Part shown: one piece after another, positions 34,818-42,790 of the stretch
Numbering within the stretch: position 1 is the stretch's first letter
How the letters are laid out: every line of letters begins with the position of its first letter
From: Bacillus sp. CH30_1T
GTDB lineage: Bacteria > Bacillota > Bacilli > Bacillales > Bacillaceae_B
Assembly (NCBI RefSeq): GCF_008364765.1
Contig: NZ_VTUY01000009.1
Coordinates: 118,623 to 182,622, forward strand
Direction: 5' to 3'
Length of the DNA stretch: 64,000 nucleotides
Translations under genes and position numbers: made by a program
Notes under the pieces: generated by a model
Told to the model about the DNA's origin: nothing
Database searches by the model: none
The model's input: the letters and a program-made list of their open reading frames with translations, nothing else

Positions 34818-35804
34818 ATGTTACAATGGTCTAATGCAACACAACATTTTTATCATCACACGGAGTTGATCGTAATAGAAACGAAAAAATATATCTATCA
34901 TTATTCTTGGGAACCGAACGAAGAATCCCTATGTGCCTTGGAAAGAAGAGTGTTATTTGGAAAGAGCTCTGAATCTAGCATTCTGGAAAGTTCAGTGAAA
35001 ATAGATCCCAGCAGAAGTCCTTTTATTCGGGAGAGAATCGAGATTATCTGCGAGGGCGATGAGTTTCAAGAATTACTTGAAAAAATAGAAGAATTAGAAG
35101 CACTTGATGGGTTCAAAGTAGTTTTTGTTCAAAATCTTGATGCGGATAGAGTAGGCTTCAAAAAGCTTCGCAAGATCGAAAAAGAAGTAGGATTGCATCT
35201 AAAGGGTGAAGCTGAGTTAATCGATCCAGACATTTGGTTCGGGGTGATGAAGACCAAAGATCGCTGGGTGTTTGGCAAGTATGTGCGAAATGAAGCGGTT
35301 TGGCTGCACCATGTGAAAAAGCCACACAGCTATTCGACGGCACTCAGTACTCGTGTGGCAAGAGCCGTCGTGAATATCGCAGCACCGAATCCTGAAGGGA
35401 TCAAAATGATCGATCCGTGTTGCGGGATAGGGACGGTCCTTGTCGAGGCACTATCCATGGGAATCGATATCGTCGGCAGTGACCGCAATCCATTGATCCT
35501 CGATGGAGTGAAAGAGAATATCGCTCATTTTGGATACAAAGGGGATGTCTCTTTAAAGGATATTAACGACGTAACGGATCACTATGATGTAGCTGTAATC
35601 GACCTTCCCTACAATCTATGTTCGGTTATAACAGATGAAGAGCAGCTTGAAATGCTCCGCAGTGCAAGACGATTTGCAGAGAAGGTCGTGATTGTTACCT
35701 TGGAAGATGTGGACGCGAATATAGAAAAAGCTTGCTTCGAGATTGTGGATCGTTGTGAAGTGAGTAAAGGAAGATTTGTCCGGCAGATCCTGGTCTGCAA
35801 ATGA
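34818..35804 (+). CDS. TRM11/UPF0020-type RNA methyltransferase
   Basis: About 328 residues. The C-terminal Rossmann domain has D-P-C-C-G-I-G-T-V-L-V-E-A, the SAM acid in G-S-D-R-N-P, and the catalytic I-D-L-P-Y-N-L motif (D/N-P-P-Y class), typical of N2-guanosine methyltransferases acting on tRNA. The N-terminal part (Y-I-Y-H-Y-S-W-E-P-N-E) resembles the THUMP-like part of Trm11 relatives. The start is uncertain: ATG 34818 lies at the end of the upstream T-run without a ribosome site; TTG 34866 is too close to a GGAG. Homologues commonly begin near the Y-I-Y-H-Y segment. Confidence 0.78.
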   Translation: MLQWSNATQHFYHHTELIVIETKKYIYHYSWEPNEESLCALERRVLFGKSSESSILESSVKIDPSRSPFIRERIEIICEGDEFQELLEKIEELEALDGFKVVFVQNLDADRVGFKKLRKIEKEVGLHLKGEAELIDPDIWFGVMKTKDRWVFGKYVRNEAVWLHHVKKPHSYSTALSTRVARAVVNIAAPNPEGIKMIDPCCGIGTVLVEALSMGIDIVGSDRNPLILDGVKENIAHFGYKGDVSLKDINDVTDHYDVAVIDLPYNLCSVITDEEQLEMLRSARRFAEKVVIVTLEDVDANIEKACFEIVDRCEVSKGRFVRQILVCK

Positions 35805-35875
35805 TAAAGAATTGAGAGTGTGGAGGATCGTTTCCATGCTCTTTTTTTTTATGGGAACCCAGCTAGTTCCTTTTC

Positions 35876-35918
35876 AGGTACTTTGAAGTGCCTATCCCAC
35901 AAAAAAGTACCTACTTTT
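35876..35918 (+). promoter_or_regulatory. Two palindromic operator candidates upstream of the AKR gene
   Basis: AGGTACTTTGAAGTGCCT (35876-35893, one mismatch) and the perfect AAAAGTACCTACTTTT (35903-35918) lie 27 bp centre to centre. AGTAC/GTACT-type palindromes are typical of HxlR/YodB-family redox or quinone sensors, which often control aldo/keto reductases. Confidence 0.45.
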
Positions 35919-35999
35919 CAAGCTCTCTTCCATCGTTCATACTATATCCATGTTCTCCTCATGGGGACAATTCATTTTATGAAAAAGGAGAGTATAGGT

Positions 36000-36833
36000 A
36001 TGAACGTCAAATCTATCACTTTAAATAATAATATAAAAATGCCGGAACTGGGTTATGGGGTTTTCCGTGTGGATGACGGCCCTAAGCTTGCACGAGCAGT
36101 ACAGTCAGCGATCAAAATGGGGTATCGCAGTATCGATACAGCAGCGATTTATGGGAATGAAGAGAGTGTCGGGAAGGGCATCAATGAAGCGATTGAAGCT
36201 GGACTTGTGACACGGGAGGAACTGTTTGTCACTTCAAAAGTTTGGAATGACGGCCTTTCCTACGATGAAACAATCGCGGCTTACGAAGAAAGCTTAGGGA
36301 AAATGGGACTCGACTATCTGGATCTTTATCTGATTCATTGGCCTGGGAAAGATAAGTACATGGAGTCCTGGAAAGCTCTCGAATCCCTTTATAAGGATGG
36401 CAGGATCAAAGCAATCGGTGTGAGCAACTTCCAAGTTCATCACTTGGAACATTTACTCGAGGGTGCTGAAATCACTCCGGTTATTAACCAGATTGAATTC
36501 CATCCCAAGCTGATTCAAACGGAAGTGAGAGATTTCTGCCGGAAGCATAATATTCAAGTTGAAGCCTGGTCTCCACTTATGAATGCAGAGCTATTAAGCA
36601 ATGAAACCATTAAAGGGATTGCTCAGTCCCATGGTAAATCACCAGCTCAAGTGATACTGCGCTGGGATCTCCAACATGGAGTCATCACAATTCCAAAGTC
36701 TATGACGGAGTCCAGAATTCAAGAAAACATTTCGATATATGACTTTGAATTAACTTCTGAACAAATGGAGCAATTAGATGCATTAAATGAAGACTTCCGC
36801 AGTGGCCCAGACCCTGATGAATTTGATTTTTAA
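36000..36833 (+). CDS. Aldo/keto reductase
   Basis: A 277-residue NADPH-dependent carbonyl reductase. Tetrad: Asp and Tyr in S-I-D-T-A-A-I-Y-G-N-E, Lys in V-T-S-K-V-W, His in Y-L-I-H-W-P. The cofactor motif I-P-K-S-M-T-E-S-R-I-Q-E-N is near the end, and G-V-S-N-F is present. AAAGGAGAG precedes the ATG at 36000; the 60-codon extension upstream crosses the operator region and is not coding. It resembles B. subtilis YtbE/YvgN, which detoxify methylglyoxal-type aldehydes. Confidence 0.93.
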   Translation: MNVKSITLNNNIKMPELGYGVFRVDDGPKLARAVQSAIKMGYRSIDTAAIYGNEESVGKGINEAIEAGLVTREELFVTSKVWNDGLSYDETIAAYEESLGKMGLDYLDLYLIHWPGKDKYMESWKALESLYKDGRIKAIGVSNFQVHHLEHLLEGAEITPVINQIEFHPKLIQTEVRDFCRKHNIQVEAWSPLMNAELLSNETIKGIAQSHGKSPAQVILRWDLQHGVITIPKSMTESRIQENISIYDFELTSEQMEQLDALNEDFRSGPDPDEFDF

Positions 36834-36849
36834 TGAGTGAATAGTACAG

Positions 36850-36890
36850 AAGAGGATGACCTAAAGAAAACTTTGGGCCATCCTCTTTAT
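36850..36890 (+). terminator. Terminator after the AKR gene
   Basis: AAGAGGATG...CATCCTCTT stem with a 20-base loop, then TATTTTAT. Confidence 0.7.
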
Positions 36891-37068
36891 TTTATCTGTA
36901 GGTTATACAAGAGACTTTTTGTTGTATTGAAGAACTTTTTTATTAAACCTCGCTAAAAAATCCCTCAAACCAGAATATTTTTCTAATCTCAAAAAATAAT
37001 AAAACCAATTGGAATCGTGAAAAACTATTGTGAATCCAGTAATATCAAGGGTTTGAGCAATTGAAAGA

Positions 37069-37153
37069 TCATGACAAATTCTCCCTTATGACATTTGTCA
37101 TACCCAGCATATGACACCTACTACTAACACGATGATATCGCTTATCTTATAAT
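37069..37153 (+). promoter_or_regulatory. des promoter with DesR-type operator
   Basis: ATGACA occurs at 37071, 37088 and 37111; the middle one is half of a perfect palindrome TATGACATTTGTCATA (37087-37102). The -10 is TATAAT (37148-37153), with no good -35 at 17 bp, as expected for an activated promoter. In B. subtilis, DesR binds tandem sites upstream of a similarly weak des promoter. Confidence 0.65.
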
Positions 37154-37186
37154 GAATCCAACGCCTTAAATGAAGGGAATTATGAC

Positions 37187-38218
37187 ATGACAAATATAAA
37201 AACGTTGAAAAAAGAAGTTGCTCCTTATGAAAAGTCAACAACAAAGGAAAGTGTATGGCAGATCATCAACACGTTGGGGCCATTCTTTCTATTATGGTTT
37301 CTTGCGTATCAAAGCCTTTCAGTATCGTACTGGCTGGCACTCATTCCAATCGTGATCGCTGCAGGGTTCCTTACACGAATCTTCATTATCTTTCATGATT
37401 GTACCCATTTCTCTTTCTTTAAAAGCCGTCGTGTAAACCGAATCGTCGGAACAGTTATGGGTGTGTTGACGCTATTCCCGTTCGACCAGTGGGGACATGA
37501 TCATGCAGTCCATCACGCGACAAGCGGGAACTTGGATAAGCGTGGAACAGGTGACATTTGGACGCTGACGATTGATGAATATTTAGCAGCACCTCTTAAG
37601 ATTCGTTTGGCGTATCGCTTTTACCGCAATCCGTTCGTTATGTTTGTATTAGGACCGATTTATGTATTCCTTCTTAAAAATAGATTTAACCGTAAAAATG
37701 CACGTAAGAAAGAACGTAATAACACGTATTTAGTGAACGTGATCATCGTGGCCCTTATCGCACTTCTATGTGTAACACTGGGCTGGCAGGAATTCCTCCT
37801 TGTACAGGGATCCATCTTCATGGTTTCAGGATCGATCGGTATTTGGTTGTTCTACGTTCAGCATACGTTTGAAGACTCGTATTTCGAAGAAGACAAAGAA
37901 TGGCAATATGTGTTGGCAGCTGTTGAAGGAAGCTCCTTCTACAAGCTTCCAAAAATCATGCAGTTCCTTACAGGTAACATCGGTTATCACCATATTCACC
38001 ATCTAAGTCCGAGAGTACCGAACTACAAACTCGAAGAAGCACATAAAAACTCAGAACCATTACAAAAAGTACCAACCATCTCACTTTTAACAAGCTTAAA
38101 ATCATTACGTTTCAAGCTTTGGGATGAAGAAAACAAAACGTTTATAAGTTTCAGAGGTATTAAGTCTCTGGATAAGTCAAAATCAAGAATTTCAACTGAA
38201 GCCAAACCTGAATTATAA
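37187..38218 (+). CDS. des: Membrane fatty-acid desaturase
   Basis: A 343-residue di-iron desaturase that puts double bonds into membrane lipids in the cold. The three histidine boxes are H-D-C-T-H, H-D-H-A-V-H-H and H-H-I-H-H. Four or five membrane helices lie in two blocks. The length and boxes match the Bacillus Delta-5 desaturase Des. It is followed by its own terminator, then a broken desR; desK is absent. Confidence 0.93.
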   Translation: MTNIKTLKKEVAPYEKSTTKESVWQIINTLGPFFLLWFLAYQSLSVSYWLALIPIVIAAGFLTRIFIIFHDCTHFSFFKSRRVNRIVGTVMGVLTLFPFDQWGHDHAVHHATSGNLDKRGTGDIWTLTIDEYLAAPLKIRLAYRFYRNPFVMFVLGPIYVFLLKNRFNRKNARKKERNNTYLVNVIIVALIALLCVTLGWQEFLLVQGSIFMVSGSIGIWLFYVQHTFEDSYFEEDKEWQYVLAAVEGSSFYKLPKIMQFLTGNIGYHHIHHLSPRVPNYKLEEAHKNSEPLQKVPTISLLTSLKSLRFKLWDEENKTFISFRGIKSLDKSKSRISTEAKPEL

Positions 38219-38226
38219 TCCTGACC

Positions 38227-38264
38227 GACTCTCCTTATGAACGTTTCATATAAGGGGAGTCTTT
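38227..38264 (+). terminator. Terminator after des
   Basis: GACTCTCCTTAT pairs with ATAAGGGGAGTC around a GAACGTTTCAT loop, followed by TTTA. Confidence 0.65.
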
Positions 38265-38297
38265 ACATGATAAGGCCTTTAAAAGGAGTGAACCTAC

Positions 38298-38789
38298 ATG
38301 ATTCGAATCGTCATTGCAGAGGATCAGGAATTATTACGTGGAACCCTGACCTCCATCCTCAACCTGGAAGAAGACATGGAAGTAGTCGGCCAGGTAAAGG
38401 ATGGGCAAGAAGCACTCGCCCTTGTCCACCAATTGAAACCAGACCTCTTTATCATGGATATTGAAATGCTTGAGAGGGACGGACCTCTAGAAGCTGTGAA
38501 GACAATGGGATGTCATCTACTCGTTTTGACGACATTTCCGAAAAAGGGATATTTAGAGCGGGCTCAACAATTCGATGCAGGTGGGTACTTATTAAAGGAC
38601 AGTCCAAGTGAAGAACTGACTTCCTCGATTCGCAGTATAGTGGAGGGGAAGCGGGTTTATTCTCCGAAGTTAACCGAAGAGGATGAGGAGTCTCAGGAGC
38701 CTGGTTCATACCACATTCCCCACCCACCAGGCCCGGTGAAGAACTATTTTACAATGATTATGGATAAGATGAAGTCACCAACAGGGTGA
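38298..38789 (+). pseudogene. desR: Degenerate DesR response regulator lacking its DNA-binding domain
   Basis: 163 residues, against about 199 for DesR. The receiver is intact: A-E-D-Q-E, phospho-Asp in F-I-M-D-I-E-M, and K-D-S-P-S-E-E-L as in DesR. After G-K-R-V-Y-S-P-K-L the expected LuxR-type helix-turn-helix is missing; E-S-Q-E-P-G-S-Y-H-I-P-H replaces it. The match resumes at V-K-N-Y-F-T-M-I-M-D-K-M, the end of the recognition region. So about 35 residues were lost inside the output domain. AAAGGAGTG still precedes the ATG. It may be a true pseudogene or an unusual single-domain receiver. Confidence 0.75.
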
Positions 38790-38793
38790 GTTT

Positions 38794-38843
38794 GAGGGGT
38801 CTGTCCCCCATGCGGTTTACGCATGGGGGGCAGACCCCTTTTT
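38794..38843 (+). terminator. Terminator after desR
   Basis: AGGGGTCTGTCCCCCATGCG pairs with GCATGGGGGGCAGACCCCT around a TTTAC-type loop, followed by T5; a very strong stem. Confidence 0.85.
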
Positions 38844-38958
38844 CAATAATGCCGGGTACATGTTGTGACCTTTACGTGATGGGTTTCATTTTAGGGGTAT
38901 GGAGATAGGGGTGGGGCCGGATCCCATCCAGTTAATACACGAAGTTCAAATGGACAGC

Positions 38959-38996
38959 AGCATGCCCCTCTTAGCAAAGAGGGTCATGCTATTTTC
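38959..38996 (+). terminator. Second hairpin before the DUF2500 gene
   Basis: AGCATGCCCCTCT pairs imperfectly with AGAGGGTCATGCT, followed by ATTTTC. The ~300-base stretch around it (38790-39093) holds no gene. Confidence 0.5.
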
Positions 38997-39093
38997 TGTG
39001 TGCGGAAATCCACGAATAAGAAGAAGATTGAATAACATATATAAGAAAGAGTAGATGTTAAAATAGTGAAAAAATCCAAAAGGAGGGATTTGT

Positions 39094-39465
39094 ATGTCAC
39101 AAGGCGGCGATATGATATTTCAAATTGTCCCGGTTTTTATAGGGATCATTTTTGTCATCGTGATTTCGTTCATTCTGTTCTCTGTTATTAAAGGAGTGGG
39201 GGAATGGAGTAAGAATAACCAGTCACCTACTTTAATCGTCCGAGCAAAAGTCCTTGCAAAAAGGACGGCAGTAAGAGGTGGGGGAGAAACAAGAGCCTAT
39301 AGCCAATACTTTGTCACCTTCGAAGTGGAAAGTGGGGACAGGATGGAGTTAAAAGTAAAAGATAATGAGTTTGGGATGCTTGTGGAAGGAGATCAGGGGG
39401 AATTGACCTTCCAGGACTCCCGTTATCTTGGATTCGTCCGTCACTTTCAGGAAATTCACATGTAA
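39094..39465 (+). CDS. DUF2500 family membrane protein
   Basis: A 123-residue protein with one membrane segment near residues 10-33 and a ~90-residue small beta domain behind it (V-R-A-K-V-L-A-K-R-T, Y-F-V-T-F-E-V-E-S-G-D-R-M-E-L, G-D-Q-G-E-L-T-F-Q). This is the DUF2500 layout; its function is unknown. AAAGGAGGG precedes the ATG. It is monocistronic. Confidence 0.8.
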   Translation: MSQGGDMIFQIVPVFIGIIFVIVISFILFSVIKGVGEWSKNNQSPTLIVRAKVLAKRTAVRGGGETRAYSQYFVTFEVESGDRMELKVKDNEFGMLVEGDQGELTFQDSRYLGFVRHFQEIHM

Positions 39466-39469
39466 AAAA

Positions 39470-39501
39470 GGACCCTCCATACGCATTGGTATAGAGGGTC
39501 C
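39470..39501. terminator. Shared terminator of DUF2500 and rluF genes
   Basis: GGACCCTC pairs with GAGGGTCC, with ATAC/GTAT inside; it lies between converging genes. Confidence 0.65.
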
Positions 39502-39511
39502 ATCCGGATGA

Positions 39512-40219
39512 TTACCATTCCTTCGGTTCATAATCCAAATCCTGAAACAATCGCGTCTTCTCTTTCTTAGAAAGGTCACGCCATTGTCCTACAGGAAGGT
39601 TCCCAAGTTGAATATTCATGATGCGCGTGCGCTGCAGTCGGTAGACCTCATATCCAAGGGCCTCACACATGCGACGGATCTGTCGATTCAATCCTTGAGT
39701 CAACGTGATTTGAAACACGTATTTTGACACCTGCTCCACTTTACAAGGCAGAGTTTTCGTTCCAAGAATCTTAACACCCTCTGACATCTGCTTTAAGAAA
39801 TCCTCTGAAACCGGGCGGTCAACAGTGACAATATATTCTTTTTCATGCTGATTTTCCGCACGGAGAATTTCGTTGACGATATCTCCATCGTTCGTCAGAA
39901 GAATCAAGCCATCTGAATCTTTGTCCAGTCGTCCAATATTGAAAATTCGTAACGGATGATTGACAAGATTTACAATATTCCCCTTGACGCCCTTTTCAGT
40001 TGTACTCGTAATCCCAACAGGTTTATTTAGTGCAATATATACATTATTTCTTGCTACTCTGACAGGAGCTCCGCTAACCTTCACATCATCCCCGGGATTC
40101 ACTTGATCGCCAATCTTCGCGATCTTCCCGTTGATGGTCACTCTTCCTTCAGTAATCAATTTATCTGCACCGCGCCTGGATGCCTTTCCAGCCTCGCTTA
40201 TATACTTATTGATACGCAT
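39512..40219 (-). CDS. rluF: 23S rRNA pseudouridine synthase, RsuA/RluF family
   Basis: A 235-residue enzyme that isomerises uridine in rRNA. An S4 RNA-binding domain comes first ([18 protein letters not shown]), then the catalytic Asp in [13 protein letters not shown], and the C-terminal [11 protein letters not shown] motif. The order and the N-R-Q-I-R-R-M motif fit RluF (U2604) best. The ATG at 40219 starts the S4 domain; GTG 40228 and TTG 40225 lie just upstream. Confidence 0.88.
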   Translation of the reverse strand: MRINKYISEAGKASRRGADKLITEGRVTINGKIAKIGDQVNPGDDVKVSGAPVRVARNNVYIALNKPVGITSTTEKGVKGNIVNLVNHPLRIFNIGRLDKDSDGLILLTNDGDIVNEILRAENQHEKEYIVTVDRPVSEDFLKQMSEGVKILGTKTLPCKVEQVSKYVFQITLTQGLNRQIRRMCEALGYEVYRLQRTRIMNIQLGNLPVGQWRDLSKKEKTRLFQDLDYEPKEW

Positions 40220-40363
40220 GCTCAACACAACCTTAAACTGATAATTAATAATCTAAGAATATCGGACTGGCACTTTATTTTCAAGGGATTCCCCTAAATA
40301 GATCCCGTCCAGGTGGGCTATCCTATGAAAGATAAAAAACGCGAACTTTTTTTAAATACCCCC

Positions 40364-40394
40364 TTTACATTTACGCAGCGTCAACCTGTAAAGT
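40364..40394 (+). promoter_or_regulatory. MerR-type promoter with 19-bp spacer
   Basis: TTTACA (40364-40369) and TAAAGT (40389-40394) are 19 bp apart, the overlong spacing used by MerR regulators. The spacer centre holds the dyad TTACGCAGCGTCAA. The MerR-type gene starts 24 bp downstream, which suggests autoactivation. Confidence 0.7.
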
Positions 40395-40417
40395 AAGAAT
40401 TGTCAGGAGGTGACATC

Positions 40418-41191
40418 ATGGAATATACCGTCAAGAAACTTGGAGAGATTGCTGGGGTGAGCACGAGGACCCTGCGCTATTATGATGAAATTGAGCTTCT
40501 GAAGCCGGCCAGGACCAGTTCGTCAGGATACCGGATATACGGGCAGAAGGAAGTCGACCGCTTGCAGCAAATCCTCTTTTACAAAGAACTGGGTGTAGGA
40601 CTGGACGAAATCAAGGATATTCTTGATGATCCTGCCTTTGACGCAACCCATGCCTTACGGGAACACCGGGAAACCTTAATGGACAGACGAGCACAGCTTG
40701 ATCAATTGATTGCAAATGTAGATAAAACATTACGTGTAAAGGAAGGGAGAATCACCATGTCGGATAAAGAAAAGTTCGAAGGGTTCAAGGAGAAAATGGT
40801 GGAAGATAATGAGAAAAAGTACGGGAAAGAAGTGCGGGGAAAATACGGTGATAAGGCAGTGGACGAATCCAACGCCAGAGTCATGAACATGTCTCAGGAA
40901 GACCATGAAAAGGTCACAGCAATGGAACAGGAAATTAAACAAACCTTAGGGAAAGCATTTCAAACTGGGGATCCTGCAGGCGATGCTGCCCAGAAAGCGG
41001 CTGACCTCCATAAGCAATGGATCTCGTTCTACTGGGGGCATTACAGTAAAGAAGCCCATGCAGGACTTGCTCAGATGTACGTGGATGATGAACGGTTCAA
41101 GGCTTATTATGACGCTGAACAAGAGGGAGTGGCTGAGTTCTTGCGGGATGCGATTCACATCTATACAGGAGAGAAAAAAGAAGTGGAATAA
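40418..41191 (+). CDS. MerR-family activator with TipA-like ligand domain (Mta-like)
   Basis: A 257-residue regulator. Residues 1-70 are the MerR winged helix (K-K-L-G-E-I-A-G-V-S-T-R-T-L-R-Y-Y-D-E-I), followed by a coiled-coil dimer helix and a ~140-residue TipAS-like helical drug-binding domain (A-D-L-H-K-Q-W-I-S-F-Y-W, H-A-G-L-A-Q-M-Y-V-D-D-E-R-F). CAGGAGGTGA precedes the ATG at 40418. The layout matches B. subtilis Mta, which activates multidrug exporter genes. No exporter gene lies next to it. Confidence 0.88.
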   Translation: MEYTVKKLGEIAGVSTRTLRYYDEIELLKPARTSSSGYRIYGQKEVDRLQQILFYKELGVGLDEIKDILDDPAFDATHALREHRETLMDRRAQLDQLIANVDKTLRVKEGRITMSDKEKFEGFKEKMVEDNEKKYGKEVRGKYGDKAVDESNARVMNMSQEDHEKVTAMEQEIKQTLGKAFQTGDPAGDAAQKAADLHKQWISFYWGHYSKEAHAGLAQMYVDDERFKAYYDAEQEGVAEFLRDAIHIYTGEKKEVE

Positions 41192-41276
41192 ACAAGAAGT
41201 ACTCTCCTCCGCAAATAAGTGTTATGATATGGAGACGAGCGTGAAAGAACGAACCTTATCATAACGGAGTGAAAAA

Positions 41277-41426
41277 ATGAGTAAACCAAAGAAAAAGAGC
41301 GGAACGGGCCAAGGCACTGGAAAGAAAGGCTGGAATCGCTGGCAGGCCGGAGCGAATAAGAAGAAGAGCAACAAGCCTTATACAAGTAAAGGCGTGAAGC
41401 ATGGGAATAAGCAGGAAGATAAGTAG
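41277..41426 (+). CDS. Small basic protein, DUF3934 type
   Basis: A 49-residue protein rich in Lys and Gly, starting M-S-K-P-K-K-K-S-G-T-G with a central G-W-N-R-W-Q-A-G-A-N motif. This pattern resembles the DUF3934 family of tiny Bacillus proteins of unknown function. CGGAGTG lies six bases before the ATG and a perfect terminator follows, so the gene is complete although short. Confidence 0.7.
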   Translation: MSKPKKKSGTGQGTGKKGWNRWQAGANKKKSNKPYTSKGVKHGNKQEDK

Positions 41427-41434
41427 TAATATGT

Positions 41435-41469
41435 AAGTCCATTTCCTATCGGGGAAGTGGACTTTTTAT
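41435..41469 (+). terminator. Terminator after the DUF3934 gene
   Basis: AAGTCCATTTCC pairs with GGGAAGTGGACTT (with wobbles) around a TATC loop, followed by T4-5. Confidence 0.8.
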
Positions 41470-41522
41470 ATAGGAAGTTAAAGGAGTTCAGGAGTGAGTA
41501 TTAAACAAACTTATAAAAACAT

Positions 41523-41675
41523 TTGCTATTTTTACGATTTCCTGTTATTCTAAGAAAGAATTATTTTTGTTCGGTCTGTAAGGAATGAAAGTATTTAAAC
41601 TTTTCGCCTTTGATATCTAATTGAGCAATAATAGTAATAAATCGTGGATTCGATTCCACCCAGGAGGAAACACAC
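41523..41675 (+). promoter_or_regulatory. Promoter and long leader of the first csp gene
   Basis: TTGCTA (41523-41528) and TATTCT (41546-41551), spacer 17 bp, give a leader of about 118 bases ending in AGGAGG. The leader is almost identical to that of the second csp gene. Long folded leaders are the thermosensing, self-regulating part of csp mRNAs. Confidence 0.65.
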
Positions 41676-41876
41676 ATGCAAGAAGGTACAGTAAAATGGT
41701 TTAACGCAGAAAAAGGTTTCGGTTTCATCGAAATCGAAGGTGGAGAAGATGTATTCGTACATTTCTCAGCTATCCAAGGCGAAGGATTTAAATCTTTAGA
41801 CGAAGGTCAAAAAGTTACATTTGACACTGAGCAAGGTCAACGTGGACTTCAAGCGACTAACGTAAACAAAGCGTAA
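41676..41876 (+). CDS. cspA: Cold shock protein (copy 1)
   Basis: A 66-residue OB-fold RNA chaperone with both RNA-binding motifs, K-G-F-G-F-I-E and D-V-F-V-H-F, preserved. It differs from the copy at 42504 by a single residue (Glu3 here, Gln3 there), and the two genes are otherwise identical in DNA. AGGAGG precedes the ATG. The letter in the gene name follows general usage only; B. subtilis names its copies cspB, cspC and cspD. Confidence 0.93.
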   Translation: MQEGTVKWFNAEKGFGFIEIEGGEDVFVHFSAIQGEGFKSLDEGQKVTFDTEQGQRGLQATNVNKA

Positions 41877-41889
41877 TAGCTTTATGATG

Positions 41890-41917
41890 AAGGACTCTCC
41901 CGTAGAGTCCTTTTTTA
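41890..41917 (+). terminator. Terminator after csp copy 1
   Basis: AAGGACTCT pairs with AGAGTCCTT, followed by T-run. Confidence 0.8.
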
Positions 41918-41972
41918 TTTGTCAAAAAAAAAGGAGGTGCCTGTCGTACAAGTAGCAGGCAACCCTTCGCAA

Positions 41973-42185
41973 TTATGTTAACGCATACTTGATGATTCCT
42001 TGAATGTAAACAGATGTTTCATTCTGAGCACATTCCCTGATTTTGATTTTTCCTTCTTTTTCTAACTCATTGGCCAGATTTTCAATGGTTTGCGCTTCTT
42101 CATTTGACGTCATAGGAATTTCAATTGAAAAGAAGTTTCCGCGGCTGGCTTGATTTAAACTTTTTAATAATCCAATTTTATTCAT
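41973..42185 (-). CDS. Hypothetical 70-residue protein between the csp genes
   Basis: Starts M-N-K-I-G-L-L-K-S-L-N-Q-A and ends I-I-K-Y-A-L-T. The ATG at 42185 lies eight bases after AAGGGG; the frame continues upstream without a better start. It has a helix-rich acidic middle (N-E-E-A-Q-T-I-E-N-L-A-N-E-L-E-K-E-G-K-I) and then a short beta pair, a pattern seen in winged-helix folds. The family is not recognised. It runs against the two csp genes and splits their duplication. Confidence 0.55.
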   Translation of the reverse strand: MNKIGLLKSLNQASRGNFFSIEIPMTSNEEAQTIENLANELEKEGKIKIRECAQNETSVYIQGIIKYALT

Positions 42186-42350
42186 TGGGTCATCCCCTTT
42201 ATCTCTTACTTTCGACACAAGGATGGTTTTCTCCTCTACTGATGGAGAGTTTAAGGGTAAATATTCAAAGGTTATTTTAAAATGAGCCGCCTGAGTTAAT
42301 AGAAGAAAAAGTGGGAAGATCACTGTTTTGTGAAGAATATAGGAATAGAT

Positions 42351-42503
42351 TTGCTTTTTCTCAGATTATCTGTTATTCTAAGTAAGAATTATTTTTGTTC
42401 GGTCTGTAAGGAAAGAAAGTATTTAAACTTTTCGCCTTTGATATCTAATTGAGCAACGATAGTAATAAATCGTGGATTCAAGTCCACACAGGAGGAAACA
42501 ATT
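42351..42503 (+). promoter_or_regulatory. Promoter and long leader of the second csp gene
   Basis: TTGCTT (42351-42356) and TATTCT (42374-42379), spacer 17 bp, followed by a leader matching that of copy 1 almost base for base from TATTCT onward, ending in AGGAGG. Confidence 0.65.
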
Positions 42504-42704
42504 ATGCAACAAGGTACAGTAAAATGGTTTAACGCAGAAAAAGGTTTCGGTTTCATCGAAATCGAAGGTGGAGAAGATGTATTCGTACATTTCTCAGCTA
42601 TCCAAGGCGAAGGATTTAAATCTTTAGACGAAGGTCAAAAAGTTACATTTGACACTGAGCAAGGTCAACGTGGACTTCAAGCGACTAACGTAAACAAAGC
42701 GTAA
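42504..42704 (+). CDS. cspA: Cold shock protein (copy 2)
   Basis: A 66-residue cold shock protein with the K-G-F-G-F-I-E and D-V-F-V-H-F motifs. Its coding DNA is identical to copy 1 apart from the third codon (CAA for GAA). Such identity at synonymous sites means very recent duplication or continuing gene conversion. Confidence 0.93.
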   Translation: MQQGTVKWFNAEKGFGFIEIEGGEDVFVHFSAIQGEGFKSLDEGQKVTFDTEQGQRGLQATNVNKA

Positions 42705-42716
42705 TAGCTTTTGATG

Positions 42717-42748
42717 AAGGGACTCTCTCGGAGGGTCCTTTTTTTATT
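42717..42748 (+). terminator. Terminator after csp copy 2
   Basis: AGGGACTCTC...GAGGGTCCTT stem, followed by T7. Confidence 0.75.
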
Positions 42749-42790
42749 ATTTGGGAATGGATTTAAGTGGGGGTTATTTGGAATAGTGCT

